Assembly (NCBI RefSeq): GCF_000513275.1
Contig: NZ_CBVJ010000015.1
Location: 1 to 64,000, forward strand
Source: Paenibacillus gorillae
GTDB taxonomy: Bacteria; Bacillota; Bacilli; Paenibacillales; Paenibacillaceae
DNA length: 64,000 bases
Direction of reading: 5' to 3'
Shown here piece by piece: positions 1 to 7,577 of the stretch. Made by a program: the position numbers and the translations under genes. Positions within the stretch are counted from its first letter, which is position 1; each line of letters opens with the position of its first letter. Under the pieces are notes generated by a model. The model did no database searches. It saw only the letters and a program-made list of their open reading frames with translations, and was not told the origin of the DNA.

Positions 1-40
1 TCCGCATCTGCCTTTTTATAAATTTAAAATGGTGAAATGG

Positions 41-790
41 TTATCGCTCTACATATTCTGTTGCCCATCTATCAAAAGAATAGACAGTGTTTCCGTATGT
101 ATACGAGAAATTGCCCCCAATTTGACCTTCGACGTAAACTAGCAATCCAACACCTGATTCATTAAAATCCCAATTTACCCCAGGGTTAGGGAAGCTTGTC
201 GTACCTGTCGAGGTAGGACCTGTAAAGGTTTTTGTTTCAGTTATAATTGTGCTACTACCGACTAAACCCCATGATGAAATTCTGACTTTGGGTGTAACAG
301 TCGCATTTTTGACGGAATTTTTATCTACAATTTGAGTAATAATATTTCTTCCAGAAGCGGTCCATTTTGTAGAAACATGTGTCAATGAAAGAGTCAACCA
401 TCCACCTACACACATATTGCTAAGAGTTGTAATATTACATGAGATAGTAGCATCATAAGTTTTTGTTGTGTTAGTAATGGGGTTGCCAAATGTTTGCATG
501 CCGCCGCCATCAGAATTAGAATCGATTGCATTATACAGAGCAGAAGCTTGTGGTGCAGAATCTTGACGTTCTTGAATAATCCTTTGCAAATCGTCAACAT
601 TACCATTTAAAGTTGTTCTTTCAGTCGTAATTTCAGTACCATCTACTACTTCTGTAAAGGTCTCAGTTGAAATTACTTCAAGGCCGTACAAGTCTTGCGG
701 AGGAACTACTGTTTCCGCAGAAACAGGTGCAGCAAGTGACATCAACAAAACGCCAACCAGTAAAACACTACCAAATCTTCTTTTAAACAA
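41..790 (-). CDS. Secreted protein of unknown function
   Basis: A 249-aa exported protein. Residues 1-25 are a Sec signal peptide (KRR, hydrophobic core, likely cleavage after APVSA). The mature part is rich in Ser, Thr and Asn, has no further membrane segment, and carries Cys118 and Cys127, which could form a disulfide. The start is TTG at 790, chosen because GATGAGGA lies about 5 bases upstream. I do not recognise the family. It sits in the AT-rich accessory left end, divergent from the small membrane-protein gene at 908, so it may be cargo of the mobile element rather than phage machinery. Confidence 0.75.
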   Translation of the reverse strand: MFKRRFGSVLLVGVLLMSLAAPVSAETVVPPQDLYGLEVISTETFTEVVDGTEITTERTTLNGNVDDLQRIIQERQDSAPQASALYNAIDSNSDGGGMQTFGNPITNTTKTYDATISCNITTLSNMCVGGWLTLSLTHVSTKWTASGRNIITQIVDKNSVKNATVTPKVRISSWGLVGSSTIITETKTFTGPTSTGTTSFPNPGVNWDFNESGVGLLVYVEGQIGGNFSYTYGNTVYSFDRWATEYVER

Positions 791-843
791 AATTTCCTCA
801 TCCTTCCTTTTCGTAGATTCGTTTTACATTATGAATTAACTTT

Positions 844-872
844 GATAAAATGTCTATAGTAAAATACAAAAT
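844..872 (+). promoter_or_regulatory. Possible sigma-A promoter for the small membrane gene and downstream RNA
   Basis: TTGATA at 844-849 and TACAAA 17 bases later. It would drive the 908 reading frame and, by read-through, the structured stretch ending at the terminator near 1,827. Only a consensus match; the -10 is poor. Confidence 0.35.
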
Positions 873-907
873 AAGGAATGATATTTTAGTTGGAGGAGTG
901 ATATAGT

Positions 908-1375
908 ATGGGTATTGGTAGTTTAATTGGAGGTTTGTGGATTCTTTTATTAATAGCAGTGATACTTATTATATTATTTTCTATTGTTAAATTTTCTGTT
1001 GATAAATCTAATTTAAGTAAGGATATTAGAAGTGAATTAAAAAGTGTAAAGAACGAGCTAAGAGAGATAAAAGCAATGCTTGAAAAAAAGAGTGATTTTT
1101 TTGTCCTGCAACTGCCACCTATAAGTGAGAGGACAAACAGCAGCGCCCGACACATACACTTACCTGTTTGGTTAGGCGATGAGCTGCAAAAGGTAGATTG
1201 CGGGTTGGTATGCGGGTCCTCGAATCCTGATGGCAGAAGTAATCTGCCGGAGGTGATCCTTAATATCTCGTCACAGACACACAACTTTCGCCACGAACAT
1301 GCGTTCTCTTATTGCTTCCTGCATTGGGAGCATGAATATTTACAGCGTCTTAAAAGGGCGATTCTGAGCGTCTAG
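908..1375 (+). CDS. Small membrane protein, reading frame runs into structured RNA
   Basis: Start ATG at 908 with GGAGGAG about 10 bases upstream. Residues 8-28 are a membrane segment (IGGLWILLLIAVILIILF), followed by a charged coiled coil to about residue 65 ending in LEKKSDFF. That N-terminal part looks like a common 60-65-aa bacterial membrane protein. The remaining 90 residues have no coding character and overlap the stem-loop-rich stretch that starts near 1,098. I infer that the original stop was lost when the RNA element came to lie here, or that the tail is a chance extension. Function unknown. Confidence 0.5.
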   Translation: MGIGSLIGGLWILLLIAVILIILFSIVKFSVDKSNLSKDIRSELKSVKNELREIKAMLEKKSDFFVLQLPPISERTNSSARHIHLPVWLGDELQKVDCGLVCGSSNPDGRSNLPEVILNISSQTHNFRHEHAFSYCFLHWEHEYLQRLKRAILSV

Positions 1376-1827
1376 TGATGTATGGTTCGTGGTGGCGGAA
1401 TAGGAACGCAACGCCTGTGCGTCTAGAAGTAGGGGGCGAATCCCGGCGTTTAAGTTGCTGACGTTAGTCAGCTATAAAATCCAATGCGGCTTTGCGGTGA
1501 AGTCTGGTCCGTGCATTGTGCTAACTGGCGACCAACGAGAAACTAAGAGCAAACCGTAATAAGGTGCGAATCATTGTCCACGATTAGCCAATTTTCGCAC
1601 TGCCGGATGGCAACCGAACTTTTGAAGGGATGGTGAGAACCATCACCTCTAGTGATACACTTTGCGGAGACATCCAATTGAGACAGCACACTGAGGGGAA
1701 TACCCCGGAGCGTTAAGTGTGCATTTGAGCGGCCCAATCCGGGCACGGCGCATTAGCGGTAGGCGCATGAAGAAATTGCCGCCATTTCACAAGCTATTTC
1801 CAAGGAGCCGTCCGGCTCCTTTTTTTG
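1098..1827 (+). ncRNA. Candidate large structured non-coding RNA
   Basis: About 730 nt with no convincing gene but many perfect helices: 1100-1107 with 1130-1137; 1232-1237 with 1243-1248; 1457-1462 with 1467-1472 (GTTA loop); 1482-1487 with 1513-1518; 1564-1570 with 1594-1600; 1629-1634 with 1639-1644 closed by a GNRA tetraloop (GAGA); 1686-1692 with 1716-1722, enclosing 1695-1698 with 1703-1706; 1732-1735 with 1741-1744. It ends in an intrinsic terminator (1802-1826), which fixes the + strand. Size, structure and location in a phage-derived element resemble giant ornate RNAs such as GOLLD or ROOL, but I cannot confirm any family from memory. The 5' end is uncertain; it may be processed from the transcript of the preceding small gene. 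Confidence 0.6.
1802..1826 (+). terminator. Intrinsic terminator of the structured RNA
   Basis: AAGGAGCC (1802-1809) pairs with GGCTCCTT (1814-1821) across a four-base loop and is followed by a run of T. A textbook rho-independent terminator on the + strand. Confidence 0.85.
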
Positions 1828-1917
1828 TTACGCCGATTCTGGTCCATATTGGCATTGGACTTTGTTCCCCCTTCTGACCTTGACTGCAAGGGTTAAGATT
1901 CGGCTCGCAGGCGCAAT

Positions 1918-1986
1918 CCGACGAGTGTTAATAATCGTCGGGCTTACAACAAAACCGCTCCTTAATAAGAGGGGGCGGCTTTGTTG
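1918..1986 (+). other. Two tandem perfect hairpins between RNA and membrane gene
   Basis: CCGACGA (1918-1924) pairs with TCGTCGG (1935-1941). Directly after it CAACAAA plus CCGCTCC (1947-1961) pair with GGGGCGG plus TTTGTTG (1972-1986), a 14-bp stem with one mismatch. They may be a further RNA module, a leader of the next gene or a second terminator. The rest of 1,828-2,240 holds no credible gene. Confidence 0.5.
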
Positions 1987-2060
1987 TGTGCTTCATGTTT
2001 AGGCTATTACGTAGAATTCAAATGCTTCGGGATGGCTCCAATAAGATTGGCGGACAAAAA

Positions 2061-2200
2061 GTAGACTTCTTTACTCGCAGCAATTGCGTAAAAGAAGTCT
2101 TCGTTAGTTTTGAGAGTGTACCTTTTTGGTTTCATCAGTTCGCCCCCTTGCTCCAAACTTCAACAGCAAAAGAGGAATATCCTTCCTTTTGTCGAAAGGG
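2061..2200 (+). repeat. Leader repeat, copy A
   Basis: Two blocks recur upstream of the next membrane gene: GTAGACTTCTTTACTCGCAG (from 2061) and AAAGAGGAATATCCTTCC, continuing into TTTTGTCGAA (2168-2195). Copy A can also fold, since the first block pairs with GTAAAAGAAGTCT near 2088-2100. It lies just before the gene at 2241. Confidence 0.55.
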
Positions 2201-2240
2201 GTTGTTTGTATATAAGGGGGAGATTGAGATTAGACAGGTT

Positions 2241-2948
2241 ATGATGTTATTAAGCTTAATTTTTGTAAGTATTTTTCTATTTATGGCGGTGTATTTCTCC
2301 ATTAGTAATACGCCCATTATAAAGGACGTTCAAGGATTTGACGCTGGAATTTTTGTGGGGGCTTTAGGTGGGGTGTTAGGCGGTTCATTTACTTATTTTG
2401 CTGTGAAAAAGACTTTGGAGAATGATCGCCTGCGCGCAATTGAGGACAATAGATCTTATTTATCCATTACAAATAGAATCACTACTTACACTGCTATTAT
2501 GAAACAAGGATCTACACGGATTTTGAGTACTGATGAAATCAGAAAATTACACAAAATTTACCCTGTAAATCAAAATAATGAAGTATTTTATTTCGAGATA
2601 AATCATAGTGGAAATCCTTCTGTGATCTATGATGTTAATTTAAAAATAACATATCCCAATAATAAAGTTGCGAATAACTATTTGGGGATTATTGAAAAGT
2701 CAACTAAAATATTAGTACCACTTTATCCAATATATTTACCTGAATCGAAGAAAGAAAATCCATCATTCGCAGAGATTACATATAGAACTTTAGGGGGGGA
2801 AAGAATTATTTACAGAATTAAATATGATCATATTAAGAATACAACAAAAGAACAATATTTAACTATTGAAAATAATAAAGAGAAATTAATTATTGATTCA
2901 CCTGAACATACAGCTGTATCTTATATCAATTTATTGGAGGGAAAGTAA
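2241..2948 (+). CDS. Two-span membrane protein of unknown function
   Basis: About 235 aa. Two N-terminal membrane segments (about residues 3-22 and 36-55; the second is glycine-rich, FVGALGGVLGGSFTYF) are followed by a cytosolic domain of about 170 residues rich in Asn, Ile and Lys. The start at 2241 is uncertain: a strong GGGGGAG lies about 20 bases upstream, only a weak ACAGG is close, and the frame is open further upstream. I do not recognise the family. It is preceded and followed by the two copies of the leader repeat, suggesting co-regulation with the next gene. AT-rich like its neighbours. Confidence 0.6.
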   Translation: MMLLSLIFVSIFLFMAVYFSISNTPIIKDVQGFDAGIFVGALGGVLGGSFTYFAVKKTLENDRLRAIEDNRSYLSITNRITTYTAIMKQGSTRILSTDEIRKLHKIYPVNQNNEVFYFEINHSGNPSVIYDVNLKITYPNNKVANNYLGIIEKSTKILVPLYPIYLPESKKENPSFAEITYRTLGGERIIYRIKYDHIKNTTKEQYLTIENNKEKLIIDSPEHTAVSYINLLEGK

Positions 2949-2972
2949 GGATGAACGTCAAACTACGGCAGA

Positions 2973-3060
2973 GTAGATTTCTTTACTCGCGGCTAATGTG
3001 AGAGGTGGTTGGTCTAATCTTCGACAACTAAAGAGGGATTTCCTTCCTTTTGTCGAATGG
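2973..3060 (+). repeat. Leader repeat, copy B
   Basis: Shares GTAGATTTCTTTACTCGCGG (from 2973) and AAAGAGGGATTTCCTTCC with TTTTGTCGAA (3030-3057) with copy A, at a shorter internal distance. TTCGACAA (3020-3027) pairs perfectly with TTGTCGAA (3050-3057), so the block can fold around an AGAGGGA stretch. It ends just before the gene at 3081. Confidence 0.55.
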
Positions 3061-3080
3061 TTTGTGCGGGAGGGGTCAAT

Positions 3081-3798
3081 GTGAATTTAAATAAAAGAGA
3101 TCATTTCTATATTTTCGTAATAATGCTGATGGTTTTCTCTGCAGTTACTCTTTGCACAATTGTATTTTACAACTCAGAAAAAGCAGTGATGGGGATCAGC
3201 GTTGCTTCGACTCTTATTTCAATCGTATTAGCTGTGCTGGCAATAGCATACACCTTTATGGACAGCATGAGTTCGAAAAAACCATATTCATGATCTGAAA
3301 GTGACCACAGAGAAGTTAGCAGATTCGGTTGAGTTAGAAAAAGAGTTGATTAGTAAGTTTCAAACTCAATTGGGGGAAGTAACGTCGCTAAAAGACGAAT
3401 TGTTCAGGAGTATCGTGGATACTGAAGAGTGGAGAACTACGTTAATAAATCGATTAGATGAAATGAAAAGTAAGAGTGACAGTGACAGTGATAGTGTAGT
3501 TACACTTGATAAGGTAAAAGAAATGTTGAATGAATTGCCGGCTCATCGACCGGAAACAAAAATGGATAGAGTAGATGCAATTTTGTTGCGCAATAGAATT
3601 GTGGAATTCTTGAAGGACTCGGAACCGACTTCGATAATGAATATACGTAATTATTTTGAAATTCAATCTGGTCACACCAGAAATGAAGTAACTCAAGCAT
3701 TAGCATATCTTATCGGTTCCGGCCAACTGAAACATGTGATAAGGAATGGTGATTTATATTATAAGTATAATATGCCATTAACAGATGTGATTAGTTAA
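3081..3798 (+). pseudogene. Two-span membrane protein with coiled coil and winged-helix-like tail, frameshifted
   Basis: GTG start at 3081 with AGGGG 5 bases upstream. The first part (to the stop at 3291-3293) holds two membrane segments; the second part, in another frame, holds a coiled coil (about 3301-3530) and an alpha-helical domain resembling a winged helix. Dropping one A from the six-A run at 3276-3281 joins both into one frame (SSKNHIHDLKVTTEKL) without a stop. I infer one ancestral gene of about 238 codons broken by slippage. As it stands, the first product would be 70 aa and the second would need GTG at 3301. Function unknown. Confidence 0.6.
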
Positions 3799-3804
3799 TC
3801 TACC

Positions 3805-3846
3805 AAAAAGTCATCTCTCCTAGTTAGCAGGAAGAGATGACTTTTT
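3805..3846 (+). terminator. Intrinsic terminator
   Basis: AAAAAGTCATCTCT pairs perfectly with AGAGATGACTTTTT over a 14-base loop; it closes the membrane-protein unit ending at 3798. Confidence 0.85.
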
Positions 3847-3866
3847 AGATTCGGAGGAATCAAGCA

Positions 3867-4203
3867 ATGAAAGTTAAATGTAATGGCCGAACCGGCTGCG
3901 GCAAGGGATTCGAGATTAAAGTTCAAACAATATCGCTGCCTGACGGAGTTGAGCATATATATATGCTTCAATTGCCCCTACTGCGGATACCGCTACACTG
4001 GCGGTTATATAGATCATGAGATTCGTCAGCTGCAGATGAAAATACAACAAGTTCAAAAGCGGTTCGGCGACAAGCGCTACAATAAAGAGGTTGTGATTAA
4101 GCAGGAGAAGAAGATAAAGCAAGAGATATCTAATAAGATGGATGGGCTGCGGAAGAAGATCGAGGATGCCGCAGCTGCTGAACAAGGGCGCTCAGATGAG
4201 TAG
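3867..4203 (+). pseudogene. Phage zinc-ribbon/coiled-coil protein, frameshifted
   Basis: ATG at 3867 follows GGAGGAATCAAGCA. The N-terminus (MKVKCNGRTGCGKGFEIK) has a CxxxxxC knuckle; after a frame change in the TA dinucleotide run near 3950-3962 the frame continues with FNCPYCGYRYTGGYI and a long basic coiled coil to the stop at 4203. The two Cys pairs make one zinc ribbon, so the gene was originally a single protein of about 112 aa. Such small zinc-ribbon proteins occur in Paenibacillus prophages; the role is unknown. Confidence 0.6.
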
Positions 4204-4240
4204 CCTTTTTTATTTTGTCCATTAGAGAGGATGAGACGGG

Positions 4241-4651
4241 ATGAGTACAACGAAGCTTATATATGTTGGGCCAACAATCGAAGGTTTGCGGCAGAGCGCT
4301 ACATACACCGGAGGGCTGCCAGCTAGCCAATCTTATTTGCTGGAGAAGTATCCGGAAATCAATATACTTCTTGTACCTCTCACTGCGAGTGCTACGACCA
4401 TTGCTGCAATAAAGATCTCTGGCACACCCGAAAATGCTGCATTTAACAAATTGAGCGGCGGAGGCAGCCAGAAGGATCCGGAAAGATCAGGTGGAGAATC
4501 GATACCGCGCCCGTCCGCCGGACCAGTTGATGTGGAGCTGCTACGCGCAGCTACTAGCGGCAACGGGCCACAGCCGGTAATGTCGATTTGGCATTCACAG
4601 TTCGCGGGACAAGCGCAAGCCGAACAATATTTTTCGAGCTTGGCGAAATGA
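4241..4651 (+). CDS. Small phage protein, probably with shifted tail
   Basis: ATG at 4241 with GAGACGGG upstream. The first 70 residues (MSTTKLIYVGPTIEGLRQSA onward) resemble a short phage protein of about 75 aa found near early genes, beginning with a YVGPTI motif. The remaining 65 residues, rich in Gly, Ser and Ala, do not fit that family and overlap the start of the methyltransferase remnant, so the original stop was probably lost. The product is unlikely to be fully functional. No role known. Confidence 0.5.
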   Translation: MSTTKLIYVGPTIEGLRQSATYTGGLPASQSYLLEKYPEINILLVPLTASATTIAAIKISGTPENAAFNKLSGGGSQKDPERSGGESIPRPSAGPVDVELLRAATSGNGPQPVMSIWHSQFAGQAQAEQYFSSLAK

Positions 4652-5320
4652 ACGGAGTGTTTGTGCAATGCACCGTATTTAGCGCAACGGATCCTCAGAA
4701 GATGGTGACCCAATCTTCGGGAGGAAACGACGCTCATCCTGCGGACCGCTACTATTACGACAATGAAGCAATAAAATAGCCGGGTGGTGCAAGACGAATG
4801 GGCAAATGGTTTCCGTGGTGGATCTTACACAGAGGGAAGCACATTCGATAATCAAAAGGGTGGAAAGCGAAAGGCGAAGGGAAACTTCAAAGTTCCCACT
4901 GGATGGGATACGGAAGCAGGGACTCATACTTCTATTCATCGAACCGGTAGAAGTCGAGCAAATTCTTTTGCGAGATCCGTTAACGAATCATAGCCACCAG
5001 GCCAGCAAAAGCAACAGCGTTCGGATCGTGAGGATGTTGATTATAGCGGTATGCGAAACAAGCGGAGCGTATGGACCGTGGCAACTCAACCATTTCCAGA
5101 AGCCCATTTCGCCACCTTCCCTGAAAAGTTAATAGAACCATGCATCTTGGCAGGTGCCCCTGTTGGTGGTCGGGTAATTGATCCATTTGGCGGCTCTGGA
5201 ACAACTTTAAAGGTGGCGTTAGAAAATAACCGGGAGTGTACGATCAGTGAATTAGGTGAGCAATACGTAGAGATTGCGGAAAAAAGAGCATCCACGATTC
5301 AACCGAAGATGCAATTCTAA
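4588..5320 (+). pseudogene. Phage DNA methyltransferase remnant
   Basis: Only the middle and C-terminal parts of an amino-methyltransferase remain. Pieces in order: RYYYDNEAIK (frame ending at 4779), GGSYTEGSTFDNQ (frame from 4784), then NKRSVWTVATQPFPEAHFA and the SAM-binding motif DPFGGSGTT. A frameshift separates pieces one and two, and an in-frame TAG at 4991-4993 interrupts the frame shared by pieces two and three. The catalytic (D/N)PPY motif and everything before it are missing. Intact phage enzymes of this family methylate adenine or cytosine amino groups to protect phage DNA. Confidence 0.75.
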
Positions 5321-5328
5321 AACAAATT

Positions 5329-5366
5329 AAAAAGGAGAGGGCTGCAGCTACTCTCCTTTTTAATTT
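5329..5366 (+). terminator. Intrinsic terminator after the methyltransferase remnant
   Basis: AAAAAGGAGAG (5329-5339) pairs perfectly with CTCTCCTTTTT (5351-5361). Confidence 0.85.
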
Positions 5367-5510
5367 TATAAGCATCACCCTCTGTACGCGATATCATTGA
5401 TCGCGGGCGAGCTAACATTATGGGTTGATGACGGTCAGAATCTTACAGAAATTATATTCAATAAACCGTATTGTTACTAGCGGTAATACAAGGAAGGAGA
5501 TGGATTGCGA

Positions 5511-6004
5511 ATGGAAAAAGTCACTCCCACTCAACATCGAGAATTAACTGCTCCCCAGCACCGGGTGCTGCTCTTTGTTAAACATCACATTGCATCCAAA
5601 AGGTACCCCCCCCATCAATTCGAGAAGTTCAGGTTGGCTTGGGGTATGCATCAGAATCTAGTGTTCATGGACTTATGAAACAGCTGATCAAAAAGGGCTA
5701 TCTATACCGGGATTCAAACGGTCCTCGAGCAATCAGAGTAATCGAACAGGGGAATAGTATTTCTCCGCGACCGGAAGTGCAATGGTTTACAGAACGCATG
5801 GAGGAAACTCTGCGGGCCAACGACCACAAAACAGGCTGGGCGGATTGTTCGGCGGACTGGCTAGCAAACCAAATGCACAAGAAATTGATGACACTGTGGC
5901 AATTATCTGACCCAGAGACAATCGTTACGCTGGCAGCCGATATTGCCAACTATTCCATGATGGTTGCAGATAACGCCCGCCGGCAAAAGGAGGCGAACAA
6001 ATGA
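5511..6004 (+). pseudogene. LexA-type winged-helix phage protein with C-terminal domain, frameshifted
   Basis: ATG at 5511 after AAGGAGATGG. Residues 1-34 plus the region from 5612 onward together make a LexA-like DNA-binding domain (LTAPQHRVLLFVKHHI, then REVQVGLGYASESSVHGLM). The frame change falls in an eight-C run (5606-5613). A C-terminal domain of about 70 residues (TGWADCSADWL ... ADIANYSMMVADNA) is typical of phage proteins of unknown function and replaces the LexA protease domain, so SOS self-cleavage is not expected. It overlaps the next gene by ATGA. Confidence 0.65.
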
Positions 6005-6483
6005 AAGTCATATCTGTTATGCAGTCGTGGGCGCAGCTCATTGTCTTGAAAGAAAAGTGGAACGAGACGCGGAACTGGGCGACAAAGCATCGTGGGCCGC
6101 TGGCAATCCACGCTAGTAAGAAAATAGATAAGGCAGCATGTGAACTGGAGCCGATCCGCTCCGTTCTTGCGAAGCATAGATTTCATGCCGGGAATCTTCC
6201 TACAGGCGCGATTATTGGCACGACCATCCTCGATGATTGTCACAAAGTAACGGCTAATGATGGCGAGTCTGCGCTAGTAGATCCTGGCATCCTCGTGGTC
6301 GGTAATGAGTTTTACTTTGGTGATTACTCTATTGGGCGCTATGCTTGGTCATTGCTGGATATTAAGCGCCTTGCTCCCCCCCCCCCCATTCCAGTTAAAG
6401 GAAAACTAAGCTTAAGGGAACACCCAATAGACACTGGTAATCGAACGGAAGCAGGTTGTTGTTCAGATAAGCAATTTACTTGA
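6001..6483 (+). CDS. ASCH-domain phage protein
   Basis: 160 aa; ATG overlaps the previous stop as ATGA. The ASCH fold is visible from MKVISVMQSWAQLIVL, ETRNWATKHRGPLAIHASKK, and FGDYSIGRYAWSLLDIKRL. ASCH domains bind RNA or modified nucleosides; phage copies are frequent but mostly uncharacterised. A 12-C run (6376-6387) encodes four prolines where relatives have about one or two residues, and the last 25 residues after KGKLSL look like frame run-on, since family members normally end near there. Probably still translated, possibly with altered C-terminus. Confidence 0.65.
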   Translation: MKVISVMQSWAQLIVLKEKWNETRNWATKHRGPLAIHASKKIDKAACELEPIRSVLAKHRFHAGNLPTGAIIGTTILDDCHKVTANDGESALVDPGILVVGNEFYFGDYSIGRYAWSLLDIKRLAPPPPIPVKGKLSLREHPIDTGNRTEAGCCSDKQFT

Positions 6484-6661
6484 AGGCAGTTGTGCGAATT
6501 GCCCGAAGCGTGCTGAGCTTGGCTTGCTGCACGGGACCACATTCTCAAAAATCGACGGATTCTGTAATCGTGAATGCCAGATTGGTATGCAACTGCAGGA
6601 TCTGGGAGGCCAACTCCGGTCGGCTATACGACCCCGAGTTAAGGTGGATTTTGAAGAATAG
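6431..6661 (+). pseudogene. Phage zinc-finger protein remnant without start
   Basis: An open frame from the TAG at 6428 to TAG at 6661 encodes LLEGSCANCPKRAELG, then GFCNRECQIGMQLQDLGGQL. The two Cys pairs form a small zinc finger seen in Paenibacillus phage early proteins. No ATG, GTG or TTG precedes the zinc finger in frame, so the 5' end is lost or fused out of frame with the ASCH gene. Confidence 0.5.
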
Positions 6662-6666
6662 GAGGT

Positions 6667-6816
6667 TCAAATGATAAAGATCGCTGATGTAAAGTGGTCG
6701 GTTATATAGGTTTTGATCCACAACATGGTTCCTCTTAGTTTTAATACATCTTCACAATCTACAGTTTCTGCAGATAAGGTTTGGATTCTTTTTAATAATT
6801 CATCAGTTGATTCCAA
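6667..6816 (-). CDS. Possible 49-aa protein or gene fragment
   Basis: TTG start at 6816 with AAGGGG about 9 bases upstream; the product begins MESTDELLKRIQTLSAETV and is helical and acidic. It faces the phage genes and ends where the + strand remnants stop. It may be the 5' part of a truncated gene. Not recognised. Confidence 0.3.
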   Translation of the reverse strand: MESTDELLKRIQTLSAETVDCEDVLKLRGTMLWIKTYITDHFTSAIFII

Positions 6817-6964
6817 TTCAAAACACCCCTTACATCATGAATTATTGTAAGTAAATAAAAGCATATATAGCCTGTACAGGGTGTAATTTGACTGGTTTTG
6901 TCACATTTCGGAGCATAGAGCGGGCTGAATACATTCAAAAGAATGAACCAGTTGGAATTTTAAT

Positions 6965-6988
6965 AAACCCCTGAAAGTTCAGGGGTTT
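6965..6988. terminator. Bidirectional terminator
   Basis: Perfect palindrome AAACCCCTGAA / TTCAGGGGTTT with a two-base loop, placed 22 bases past the stop of the minus-strand gene at 7010. The stretch 6,817-6,964 holds no gene. Confidence 0.75.
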
Positions 6989-7009
6989 GAAACTAATTGA
7001 TAGTATTAC

Positions 7010-7459
7010 CTAACAAGGATTAACAAATAAAAAGCGTGTAATGTGAACCGGCTGTCTTATAGGTGCAGGGGCACCAACTAGGGAGATCCAAGTATCAACT
7101 TGCTGACCGTCAGGTGATATACCGACGGGGTTGATAGCTACGGCACTAACATATGGACCAAAGTTGATGATAGCTAAAGTCCATTTAAAAAAACATGATG
7201 GTATATCGGCAGTAAAACTTTTATAGACATCTTCAGGTTCTGAGAGAGGTTTGATAGGTCTTCTGTCGGGGGGAAGTTGTTCTAGTGGAACAACATAAGG
7301 GTACAGAATTAATCTAACCCTCTCAGTAGGATTTGCATTGAAATAACGTGCCCAATCAAGGACTTGAGCCTGGGTAGCTCCCATTAATGAAGATGGAGCT
7401 TGTTGATTTGATTGTGTAAAAGTCAATTTATCATATCCCTTCAGTTCAATTAAGCCCAT
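7010..7459 (-). CDS. Protein of unknown function
   Basis: 149 aa, ATG at 7459 preceded by AAGGG 7 bases upstream. No signal peptide or membrane segment. It has mixed alpha/beta composition with repeated PP and VP turns (YPYVVPLEQLPPDRRPIKPL) and ends in LFVNPC. Family not recognised. It is the only intact minus-strand gene inside the phage early block, is flanked by its own terminator, and is separated by about 118 bases from the divergent + strand cluster, which suggests an independently acquired cargo gene. Confidence 0.65.
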   Translation of the reverse strand: MGLIELKGYDKLTFTQSNQQAPSSLMGATQAQVLDWARYFNANPTERVRLILYPYVVPLEQLPPDRRPIKPLSEPEDVYKSFTADIPSCFFKWTLAIINFGPYVSAVAINPVGISPDGQQVDTWISLVGAPAPIRQPVHITRFLFVNPC

Positions 7460-7577
7460 CGTATGCCCTTGAATTACTAATGGTTACAGTAATGTTTTTT
7501 ACTGGTGAATAAACTGGCTAAGTAATACTGTTTATAGTTTGACCATCTTGATTAATGCTGAATGTGGAGGCGAAAAG

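Noticed and set aside
886-1284. 132-codon minus-strand frame over the small membrane gene and RNA start
   Set aside because: Mirrors the membrane segment of the + strand gene, lacks a ribosome binding site, and overlaps the structured RNA.
1098-1827. Group II intron, retron or IscB omega-RNA explanation of the structured stretch
   Set aside because: No domain V-like hairpin or intron-typical 5' end, no reverse transcriptase, and no IscB/IsrB gene nearby. Not strictly excluded for a non-autonomous element.
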